DNA of 38,685 bases from Akkermansiaceae bacterium. GTDB lineage: Bacteria; Verrucomicrobiota; Verrucomicrobiia; Verrucomicrobiales; Akkermansiaceae. The stretch is taken from contig JAPJNB010000154.1 of the NCBI GenBank assembly GCA_026461385.1, positions 1 to 38,685 on the forward strand, written 5' to 3'. Under the pieces are notes generated by a model. The model searched no databases. It worked only from the letters and a program-made list of their open reading frames with translations, and was not told where the DNA came from. Numbering within the stretch: the stretch's first letter is position 1; every line of letters starts with the position of its first letter. Below are positions 31,941 to 38,685 of the stretch, in pieces. A program made the position numbers and the translations under genes.

Positions 31941-34900
31941 ATGAACCGCATATACCAAGGCCGTGTCTCAAAGATCCAAATTCCCGATCCTGCGGGTGTT
32001 CTCAAAAATGCTCCACTAGGGAACTCCCAATCCTGTGTGCTCTGGCAGCATCACCACATCTTCCAGGACGCCGTAAACTACTACCTAGCGTCGCTTGGTT
32101 CGTTGGCTGATTCTGCTTCTGGCAACCGCGTGATCCGGGATCTCCGAGCGCGACTTTCGGAATCCTGGGAGAAATTTCCTCGTGATTTGCACGGGGCATC
32201 CAGTCTTCGCGATTCGCTTCGGCGGAGTATTCCTGGCTTAAATCAATCAGCGACTTTGCAGGAAGCGTTTGAGCTAATCCTTGATGGAAATGAGGCGTCG
32301 CCTAACGTGCGCACTCTCTCGCTCACCTTGATTCTCGCAAAGTGTGGCGGAGATGCCGCGATTCAGCAGGGTGGTCGGGCTTATCTCCCGAGGCTCTGCG
32401 ATGCGAAAAGCAATCCCACCTGGGATTACAGTGCCGCGGCGTTGGAGTCAGGCTCGGGTGCCGCCCGTCTTGCGCCGGTGCTCCACGGCGACAAATCCCA
32501 ACAGGAACTCGAAGCCATCGCCCGCGACATGGACCTGTCATGGGTTGTCAAAGTTCAACCCGGCAAAATCTACCAAGGCGACGATGCCAAAGCCCGGCTG
32601 AAGGAGGCTGTCACCCATTTGATCAAGCTGCTGGGCTCTCCATCACCTCGGCTCGCCGAAGCACTTTCTTCCCTCTCTCAAGATCCTGGGGTGACTCTGC
32701 GTGGTTACCTCGATGAGATCCCGAAGCTTGCGGACGAACTGACAATTCCGCGCAATCGTAGAGCCGCGCCGGACCTCACGTTCGCAGCAATCGCCTTCAT
32801 GCACTTCCCGAGTCCTGTAACCCGGTGTTTTCTAAAGCTTGGGGTCAAAGCTCCAAAACCTGCTTCCAAGGCATCGGCGCAATCATCCGAAGAAGCGCTG
32901 CTATCATCGCTTGGTGACGATCCGATCAAATTGGCACGAGGTATGAGAGGCTACGTTTTTCCGGCTTTCACCGCGCTTCCTCAATGGTCGCCCGTTTCGT
33001 CGGGAGAGCCTGTTTGGAAGGAGTTCGACATCGCGGCCTTCAAGGAAGCTCTGAAATCCCTGAACCAATTCAACCAAAAGACCATAGAGCGGGACGAGAA
33101 GCTTCAGTCGGCCAAGCAGACACTTGATTACATGCTGGGCAAAAGTGATACGCGGCCGAAGTCCAATGATGGCGACGGCGAAACCAAAGCCCCATCTCGT
33201 CCGGGCAAAGACGCACGTTGGCCGAAGGTCACTGAATTGGAACGGGAACTCGGCGAGAACCTGAACGAAGGTGCCTGGCATCTCAGTCGTAGTTCATTGC
33301 GTGGCCTGCGGGACATTGTGGAATTGTGGAAAAAGAAGCCCAATGCTTCTCCGTCTGATCTCCAAGGAGAGGTCAAACGTTATCAAGCCGACGACAAGCA
33401 TAAGCGGGAAATCGGCTCGGTGCAGCTATTCCTGCTGCTGTGTGAGGAGCGCTATCAGGATCTTTGGCGGTCGGATTCCTCTCATCACGACGACGAGGAG
33501 GCGGATCATGCGGTGGGAATTCTCTCGGATGCCATTCAGGTCCACCAACTGGAACGTGAGGTCGCCCGTTACCGGGAGCCGATCCGGCTGACTCCGGCGG
33601 AGCCTTTGTTTTCCCGTCGCTTATTCATGTTCTCGGATCTGACGGACAAGCTGGCGAAAGTGAAATTCGGCGAGAGCAATGGAGATTGTGCTGAAGGTAA
33701 GGTGCATTTCGTGGAAACCGCCATCGCACTGGCGGATGGGACTGGTCTGCGTGAAACCCGCGTTCGGATCAATTTCACAGCTCCAAGGTTGAGCCGGGAC
33801 GAATTGCTGGGCGGTGCCGAATCCCGCTGGTTGCAGCCAATGACGGCGGCTCTTGGTCTGTCTCAGCCGAAGCCGGATGGGAAATTTGATAGCGCCGTCG
33901 CGTTAATGCCCGAAAGAGCAAGTGACGGTGGCATCCGCCATCTTTTAAATTTCCCGGTCAGTTTGGATTCCACATGGCTGCACGAAACTCTTGGAAAGGC
34001 ATCAACCTGGAAGGGGCAGTTCAACGGGATCAAGGATAAGAATTTGCATCTCCATTGGCCCGGAACGGCAAAGGATGCGACGAAGAAAAATCCATGGTGG
34101 GAAAGCAAAGCAATCATCGCTGATGGCTTTACCGTCCTATCCAACGATCTCGGCCAGCGAAGTGCCGGAGCATGGGCCTTGTTGAAGGTCACTTGTTGGA
34201 AGCCTGAGACCAAGCGGCCCGTCCGTTCCATCGGCCATGATGGCAAACGCGAATGGTTCGCGGAGGTTTTGAAGAGCGGCATGTATCGGCTGCCCGGTGA
34301 AGACCAGCAGGTGCAGAAAAACGGCGCATGGGTTCCCGAAAAATCCGGCAAAACCGGCCGCATGGCGGAAGACGGCGAATACACCGCCGCTTTCAGTCTC
34401 GCAAAAAAGCTTCTTGGTGCGGAAACCGACGAAGCGGTCGGCAGTTGGCTGGGGCCGGAAGGGGAAAGGAGTTTTCCGGAACTCAATGACCAGCTCATCA
34501 AGATCGCGAACCGCCGCTTGACGCGCCTCGGCACCTATCACCGCTGGAGCTGCTTCTCACCCGAGAAATTGGATGATTCCAAAAGAATGGCGAATGTCAT
34601 CGAGGGGCAGATCGTCGAACTCGAAGCCTATCAGGACAAGGAGGTTCTGGCATGGAGAGAGCTGTTGAAGGCCGGAGACGTTGCAGGCTTCAGGGATCAA
34701 GCGGGCAGAGCATTTGAAACTCTACGCAGCGAGTTGGAAGATCACCTCACCAACCTCGCAAACCTCACGGCTCCACTTCGGCAAAAGCTGTGGACCTGGC
34801 AGCCGCGCCCCGGTGATTCAAAGTATGGGGATCTTTTGATGGTGGATTTTGAAGACAGTCATCCAAAAGTCCGCGGCCAGCGGGGACTCTCGATGCCGCG

Positions 34901-36092
34901 CCTTGAGCAACTGGATGGACTGCGGCGGCTTTTCCTGCGCTACAACCGCTCGCTGGACCGTGAAAAATACACGCCCGCCAAATTCGGTCGGGCTGACGAA
35001 GGAAGGACCTCAGGTGAGCCTTGCCAGGCGCTGCTCGACAAGATCGATCGTATGAAAGAACAGCGGGTGAATCAAACCGCGCACCTGATTCTCGCCCAAG
35101 CGCTCGGTGTGAGACTCCGTCCCCATCAAGTTTCCGCTGACGAACGCCGGGATCGTGACATCCACGGTGAATACGAGAAAATCGACGGCCGGGAGCCAGT
35201 GGACTTCATCGTGATCGAGGATCTTTCCCGTTATCTCTCAAGCCAAGGACGCTCTCCGTCAGAAAATTCCCGACTGATGAAATGGGCTCACCGGGCCGTG
35301 CGGGATAAATTGAAGATGCTCGCGGAGGAACCCTTCGGCATCCCTGTGGTCGAAACCGCGCCTGCCTATTCCTCACGCTTTCATGCGCATCCTGAAAATG
35401 GCCAGCCGGGTTCGCGGCTCCATGAACTTCACGAACTCGCGACCTACCAGATCCAATCCCTGGAGAATCTCGCGGCAAAGACCGAGGCCAAGGAGCGGCA
35501 CCGCGCAACGGCTGCGGCGAACCTGCTCGAACAATTCAAAGCGATCCGTCCGGAAAACGAGCGGCGAAAGGCGCTCAATCGGAACCGAGCAAAAGGTGCT
35601 CCGGCGCTGCCGCTCTTCACCCTTTATTTCCCGAAAGCAGGCGGGCCGCTCTTCCTTGCCGTGCGCGATGGGAGTCCGGTTCAAGCGGATTTGAATGCCG
35701 CTATCAATCTCGGTTTCCGCGCCATCGCCGCACCGGAATGCATCGAAGTCCATCGGCGGGTGAAAACGACCAAGGACAAGGATGTCTACCGCCCCTCGCT
35801 TGGCAACGCACGGGAGAAGGCCGCTTTCACCAGAGATGACTGCATCTCGCTTGATGGAGCGCTCTCAAAGAAATTTGGAGCCAGCTCATCACCCAACTTC
35901 TTCCTCGAACCGGACGGGTTGGTGCAGGTGGAAGGCGATCCGCTGTTCGATCGCGCCACGCTCAAAGGCCACTCCTTGGTATCTGGTGTCGCGCTATGGT
36001 CCACCGTGAACAATGCGATCTATCCGCGTTGTGCCGAGCTGAACCGACAACGCATCAAACTCTGGAAGCTCGAAGACGACATTCCCATGTAA
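31941..36092 (+). CDS. cas12b: Cas12b (C2c1) type V-B effector nuclease
   Basis: A 1383-residue single-protein effector. It starts MNRIYQGRVSKIQ, and an eight-codon extension to a TTG at 31917 is not needed. The three RuvC motifs are intact: D736 in VLSNDLGQRSAG, E1093 in VIEDLSRYLSSQGR with PSENSRLMKWAHR, and D1250 in QADLNAAINLG. Other Cas12b signatures include LWQHHHIFQDAVNYYLASLG near residue 35, and the end EDDIPM. Length is at the upper end of the family, as I recall for Opitutaceae relatives. It would cut both strands of DNA at targets with a 5' T-rich motif, guided by crRNA and tracrRNA. The cas4-cas1 fusion starts 12 bp downstream; promoter not located. Confidence 0.97.
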   Translation: MNRIYQGRVSKIQIPDPAGVLKNAPLGNSQSCVLWQHHHIFQDAVNYYLASLGSLADSASGNRVIRDLRARLSESWEKFPRDLHGASSLRDSLRRSIPGLNQSATLQEAFELILDGNEASPNVRTLSLTLILAKCGGDAAIQQGGRAYLPRLCDAKSNPTWDYSAAALESGSGAARLAPVLHGDKSQQELEAIARDMDLSWVVKVQPGKIYQGDDAKARLKEAVTHLIKLLGSPSPRLAEALSSLSQDPGVTLRGYLDEIPKLADELTIPRNRRAAPDLTFAAIAFMHFPSPVTRCFLKLGVKAPKPASKASAQSSEEALLSSLGDDPIKLARGMRGYVFPAFTALPQWSPVSSGEPVWKEFDIAAFKEALKSLNQFNQKTIERDEKLQSAKQTLDYMLGKSDTRPKSNDGDGETKAPSRPGKDARWPKVTELERELGENLNEGAWHLSRSSLRGLRDIVELWKKKPNASPSDLQGEVKRYQADDKHKREIGSVQLFLLLCEERYQDLWRSDSSHHDDEEADHAVGILSDAIQVHQLEREVARYREPIRLTPAEPLFSRRLFMFSDLTDKLAKVKFGESNGDCAEGKVHFVETAIALADGTGLRETRVRINFTAPRLSRDELLGGAESRWLQPMTAALGLSQPKPDGKFDSAVALMPERASDGGIRHLLNFPVSLDSTWLHETLGKASTWKGQFNGIKDKNLHLHWPGTAKDATKKNPWWESKAIIADGFTVLSNDLGQRSAGAWALLKVTCWKPETKRPVRSIGHDGKREWFAEVLKSGMYRLPGEDQQVQKNGAWVPEKSGKTGRMAEDGEYTAAFSLAKKLLGAETDEAVGSWLGPEGERSFPELNDQLIKIANRRLTRLGTYHRWSCFSPEKLDDSKRMANVIEGQIVELEAYQDKEVLAWRELLKAGDVAGFRDQAGRAFETLRSELEDHLTNLANLTAPLRQKLWTWQPRPGDSKYGDLLMVDFEDSHPKVRGQRGLSMPRLEQLDGLRRLFLRYNRSLDREKYTPAKFGRADEGRTSGEPCQALLDKIDRMKEQRVNQTAHLILAQALGVRLRPHQVSADERRDRDIHGEYEKIDGREPVDFIVIEDLSRYLSSQGRSPSENSRLMKWAHRAVRDKLKMLAEEPFGIPVVETAPAYSSRFHAHPENGQPGSRLHELHELATYQIQSLENLAAKTEAKERHRATAAANLLEQFKAIRPENERRKALNRNRAKGAPALPLFTLYFPKAGGPLFLAVRDGSPVQADLNAAINLGFRAIAAPECIEVHRRVKTTKDKDVYRPSLGNAREKAAFTRDDCISLDGALSKKFGASSSPNFFLEPDGLVQVEGDPLFDRATLKGHSLVSGVALWSTVNNAIYPRCAELNRQRIKLWKLEDDIPM

Positions 36093-36104
36093 TCCCAAAA
36101 CCCC

Positions 36105-37772
36105 ATGAATCCGGATCTCCCCCCGATGCCCGTCCGGCGTCTGCACAACTACCTTTACTGCCCGAGATTGTTCTACCTGCAATGGGTGGAAGACTTGTTC
36201 GTGGAAAATTCCGACACCGCTTCCGGGGCAGCGGTTCACAAGCGGGTCGATGAGCCGTCACACCTACGCGAACAGGATCTGGAAATGAGCGAACGGGCGG
36301 CGCTCCGCTCGGTGGCGGTGCATTCCGAAGCCCTCGGCCTCACCGGCATCGTCGATCTGATCGAGGATACGGGAAATGGCCGGCAGTTGCTTGAATACAA
36401 ACGCGGCGCGCCACGCCGTGACGAGGATGGCAATCTCGTGGCCAAGGACAATGATGCCGCGCAACTTGCGTCCTATGCGCTGCTTCTCCGGGAAGAAGGA
36501 ATCGAAATCGCCCGGGCTTCCGTTTACTACGCGGCGGAGAAAAAGCGGGTGGCCGTGCCGCTCACCGAAGCGCTGTTTGAAAACACCCTGCAAACACTCC
36601 GCGAGGCGCGTGCGGTGGCGGAATCCGGCGTTTGTCCTCCGCCGCTGCGGAACGATCCGCGCTGCCTCCATTGCTCTGCCTATTCCGTTTGTTTGCCTAA
36701 TGAATCGACCTATTGGGCGGGGCTGTTAACGGACGCGCCGAAGGACAAGGAACCACCGCGCCCGCCCATCGACGACGGCGAGATTCTAGTTGTGCAGAAT
36801 CCGAGAGCCTACGTAGGGCGGCGGGGAGGGGAGATGACTGTCGCGTTGGAAGGTGAGATTCTGACCAAGCATCCGCTCGAACAGGTCCAGGCCGTTTACA
36901 TTTTCGGTGCCGTGCAGATGTCCACCCAGGCAGTGCAAGGGTGTTTGGAACGCTCGATTCCCATCGCCTATTTCTCTCCGGCGGGTCGTTTTCTCGGCAT
37001 GACCAGTGGCTTGCCGACTTCCGGCACGGATGCCCGACAAGGGCAATACCGGCTCTTCGGCGAACCCGGCCTCCGGGCCAAACTGGCGGCAAGCATTCTA
37101 TCCGCGAAGATCCACAACCAGCGCGTCCTCCTTATGCGAAATGGCGACGCGCCGAAAGTGGTTCTCGATCTGATGGCGTCGCTCCGCGACCAAGCTGGCA
37201 GTGGCGACTACACGCTGGACAGTCTGCGTGGCATCGAAGGCAGTGCCGCCGCGCTTTATTTCGAGCACTTCGGAACGATGCTGAAGGGAACGGCATTTGA
37301 AAACTTTGATTTCAACGGTCGCAACCGCCGCCCCCCCAAAGACCCGGTCAACGCCCTGCTCTCGCAGGGTTACTCGATCCTGGCCAAGGAACTCACTGGC
37401 ATGTGCCACGCGGTCGGTCTCGATCCATTCCTCGGGTTTCTGCATCAACCGCGCTACGGTCGCCCCGCTCTCGCTCTGGATTTGATGGAGGAATTCCGGC
37501 CACTGCTCGCCGACTCCGTGGCGATTTCCTTGCTGAACCGTCGGGAGCTCGATGTCGGGGATTTCACCCGGACCACGCGCGGCACTTTCATGGGTGATGA
37601 AGCAAGGAAGCAATTCTGGCGGGCTTGGTTTCGCAGGATGGACACGGAGGTTTCCCATCCTCAGTTCGGTTACAAGATGAGTTATCGGCGGATGCTCGAT
37701 GTCCAAACCCGGCAGTTCTGGCGCTTCTGCCGGGGCGAAGCGACGGAATATCACGCATTCACCACCCGCTGA
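36105..37772 (+). CDS. cas4-cas1: Cas4-Cas1 fusion, adaptation nuclease and integrase
   Basis: A 555-residue fusion typical of type V-B. N-terminal Cas4 (about 1-205): C19 and a C-terminal triplet C187, C190, C196 bind a 4Fe-4S cluster, with the RecB-type nuclease residues D84 and E97/K99 (EYK). Cas1 (about 225-555): EILVVQNPRAYVGRRG at its start, and active-site residues E378 in RGIEGSAAALYF, H447 in FLHQPRYGR and the acidic D459/E462/E463 in LDLMEEF. It trims and selects spacers by PAM and inserts them with Cas2. It follows cas12b by 12 bp and precedes cas2 by two bases, so all three are one operon. Confidence 0.95.
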   Translation: MNPDLPPMPVRRLHNYLYCPRLFYLQWVEDLFVENSDTASGAAVHKRVDEPSHLREQDLEMSERAALRSVAVHSEALGLTGIVDLIEDTGNGRQLLEYKRGAPRRDEDGNLVAKDNDAAQLASYALLLREEGIEIARASVYYAAEKKRVAVPLTEALFENTLQTLREARAVAESGVCPPPLRNDPRCLHCSAYSVCLPNESTYWAGLLTDAPKDKEPPRPPIDDGEILVVQNPRAYVGRRGGEMTVALEGEILTKHPLEQVQAVYIFGAVQMSTQAVQGCLERSIPIAYFSPAGRFLGMTSGLPTSGTDARQGQYRLFGEPGLRAKLAASILSAKIHNQRVLLMRNGDAPKVVLDLMASLRDQAGSGDYTLDSLRGIEGSAAALYFEHFGTMLKGTAFENFDFNGRNRRPPKDPVNALLSQGYSILAKELTGMCHAVGLDPFLGFLHQPRYGRPALALDLMEEFRPLLADSVAISLLNRRELDVGDFTRTTRGTFMGDEARKQFWRAWFRRMDTEVSHPQFGYKMSYRRMLDVQTRQFWRFCRGEATEYHAFTTR

Positions 37773-37774
37773 CC

Positions 37775-38065
37775 ATGGCCCGCACCCGCTACTTGGTTTG
37801 TTATGACATCTGCCATCCGAAGCGCTTGAGACAGGTGGCCAAAACCTGTGAATCCTTCGGGCAGCGTCTTCAGTATTCGGTCTTCGAGTGCCCTCTGGAT
37901 GACCTCCGGTTCGAGAAACTCCGGGCTGCGCTCGATGAGATCATCAAACATGATGACGATCAGATTCTGTTCGTCTCCCTTGGCCCGGAAGGATCCAAAC
38001 AGATTTTCCGAATCGAAACGCTGGGGTTGCCCTATTCGGAGCGCTCGCGGGTCACGATCATCTGA
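37775..38065 (+). CDS. cas2: Cas2, spacer-integration subunit
   Basis: A 96-residue protein starting MARTRYLVCYDICHPKRLRQ, with the Cas2 ferredoxin-like strand YLVCYDI and catalytic-type D11, then LQYSVFECPLDD and QILFVSLGP. Cas2 forms the dimer that bridges two Cas1 dimers during spacer insertion. The open frame continues upstream into cas1, but this ATG, two bases after the cas1 stop, gives the proper start. The putative tracrRNA promoter begins 25 bases after its stop. Confidence 0.95.
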   Translation: MARTRYLVCYDICHPKRLRQVAKTCESFGQRLQYSVFECPLDDLRFEKLRAALDEIIKHDDDQILFVSLGPEGSKQIFRIETLGLPYSERSRVTII

Positions 38066-38089
38066 AGCTGGCCCGCTAGTAAATCTCGG

Positions 38090-38118
38090 TTGAGGAAAGA
38101 TTGTTCTTTCCATATGCT
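38090..38118 (+). promoter_or_regulatory. Promoter-like boxes for the tracrRNA
   Basis: TTGAGG (38090-38095) and TATGCT (38113-38118) are 17 bp apart, the ideal spacing for a housekeeping sigma factor, each matching the consensus at four of six positions. Transcription would start near 38125, upstream of the hairpins and anti-repeat. Confidence 0.5.
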
Positions 38119-38124
38119 TGCATT

Positions 38125-38211
38125 TCCGCATTTTTGCCGTGGCCAAGTGCCACCGACCGAATCCTGCCGCCTTTTGGATTCCAACCTCTTTGACATCACG
38201 AGTGCTGCGGT
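38125..38211 (+). ncRNA. Predicted tracrRNA with anti-repeat
   Basis: CTCTTTGACATCACGAGTGC (38186-38205) plus TGCG (38206-38209) matches the complement of the CRISPR repeat with three mismatches in 24. Upstream are two stems: GTGGC-CAAGT-GCCAC (38139-38153) and GAATCC/GGATTC (38159-38164, 38176-38181). The second stem's loop shows CCGCC, the complement of the repeat's last five bases (GGCGG). Type V-B needs such a tracrRNA, and it is often near the array. Ends are estimated; no terminator with a T-run follows closely. Confidence 0.7.
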
Positions 38212-38368
38212 GCCGCTTCGCTTCCTATGGAAGCGCTCGCAGGTCCCCATCCATAAAGGCTTCCGCGCATTTTTAGCGCGATTTCAGGCATGAGGAACCA
38301 CGCTTTCCGCGCCATGCTCGCGGGCGCAGCAAAAATCCATTGATCTAAAAGCGCTGCGAGCGCCCGTT
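38212..38368 (+). other. CRISPR leader region
   Basis: The stretch between the anti-repeat and first repeat holds no gene. It has a perfect stem CGCTTCC-TAT-GGAAGCG (38219-38235), CGCGC/GCGCG around ATTTTTA, and GCTGCGA (38353-38359), which is complementary to TCGCAGC at the start of repeat 1. These could mark the end of the tracrRNA, the array promoter and the Cas1-Cas2 insertion site. Confidence 0.55.
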
Positions 38369-38685
38369 GTCGCAGCACCCGTGATTCCAAAGAGATTGAG
38401 GCGGTCAGACCAGCATGAAGGCGCCGCCGATGCTTGGGTCGCAGCACCCGTGATTCCAAAGAGATTGAGGCGGATTGCCCTTTGGATCACGTAGCAGACG
38501 AATGCAGGTCGCAGCACCCGTGATTCCAAAGAGATTGAGGCGGCCGCGGAAACGCTTGCAATCGATTTGACCATTGCGTCGCAGCACCCGTGATTCCAAA
38601 GAGATTGAGGCGGCTATGATCAAACCATCCAACATTAGTGTCATGCGGGTCGCAGCACCCGTGATTCCAAAGAGATTGAGGCGGA
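38369..38685 (+). CRISPR. Type V-B CRISPR array, 5 repeats visible, cut by the window end
   Basis: The 36-bp repeat begins GTCGCAGCACCCGTGATTCC and ends AAAGAGATTGAGGCGG. Copies lie at 38369-38404, 38438-38473, 38508-38543, 38578-38613 and 38649-38684, all identical as read. Spacers are 33, 34, 34 and 35 nt (38405-38437, 38474-38507, 38544-38577, 38614-38648), and the next one begins at the last base. The direction is taken as rightward from cas2, with the leader at the left, so the leftmost spacer would be the newest. The last bases of the repeat (GAGATTGAGGCGG) would be the crRNA handle 5' of the guide. Confidence 0.97.

Noticed and set aside
33863..34534. 223-codon open frame on the minus strand
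   Set aside because: It is antisense to cas12b around the RuvC-I motif and resembles no protein family.
31941..36092. Cas9 or Cas12a as the effector
   Set aside because: There is no HNH domain, the three RuvC motifs match Cas12b, the adaptation gene is a Cas4-Cas1 fusion, and an anti-repeat is present, which Cas12a systems lack.
37098..37754. 218-codon open frame on the minus strand
   Set aside because: It is antisense to the Cas1 part of the fusion and has no recognisable domain.

Overview
The window looks like Verrucomicrobiota DNA, probably close to Opitutaceae. Two things point there: a secreted protein at the left end carries a PEP-CTERM sorting tail, and the Cas12b at the right end resembles, as I remember it, the Opitutaceae Cas12b in its N-terminus, RuvC-III block and C-terminal IPM. 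No tRNA or rRNA gene is seen. The DNA falls into a lambda-like prophage (about 1-31.1 kb) and a type V-B CRISPR-Cas locus (about 31.9 kb to the right edge).

Left part (1-6.3 kb, minus strand): a late operon reads XRE regulator, small and large terminase subunits, a 51-residue lipoprotein, an M15-type peptidase, a small head protein, the portal, then a PEP-CTERM/SUMF1 protein that is not a phage structural gene, and finally the start of an S49/ClpP-like prohead protease that runs off the left edge. Most neighbours share ATGA stop/start overlaps, which fix many starts.

Middle part (6.3-20.4 kb) is an accessory zone of short blocks on both strands. In order it holds ParB-like protein + glycosyltransferase-like protein + RarA/MgsA C-terminal-like protein + a small protein; a VapBC pair bracketed by two 143-bp direct repeats; an AT-rich LRR-like gene; an amidoligase with a class II glutamine amidotransferase; a HipBA pair with three spaced operators; and a three-gene operon for secreted proteins, including a calcium-repeat protein with a transglutaminase-like Cys-His-Asp triad.

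Right part of the prophage (21-31.1 kb, minus strand) is the early replication and recombination operon. It runs from an excisionase-like HTH protein through an SSB-like protein, a RecB/Cas4-like nuclease, a 55-residue membrane protein, a Pif1/RecD-like helicase, a 1469-residue primase-polymerase + helicase + family A DNA polymerase fusion, and several small proteins and a nuclease. No integrase is visible.

The CRISPR locus follows divergently: a small gene of unknown role, a terminator-like hairpin, cas12b (1383 aa), a cas4-cas1 fusion, cas2, a predicted tracrRNA with promoter-like boxes and a 24-nt anti-repeat, and an array of five 36-bp repeats cut by the window end. The parts needed for adaptation (Cas4-Cas1, Cas2), crRNA maturation (tracrRNA) and interference (Cas12b with intact RuvC residues) all appear to be present.
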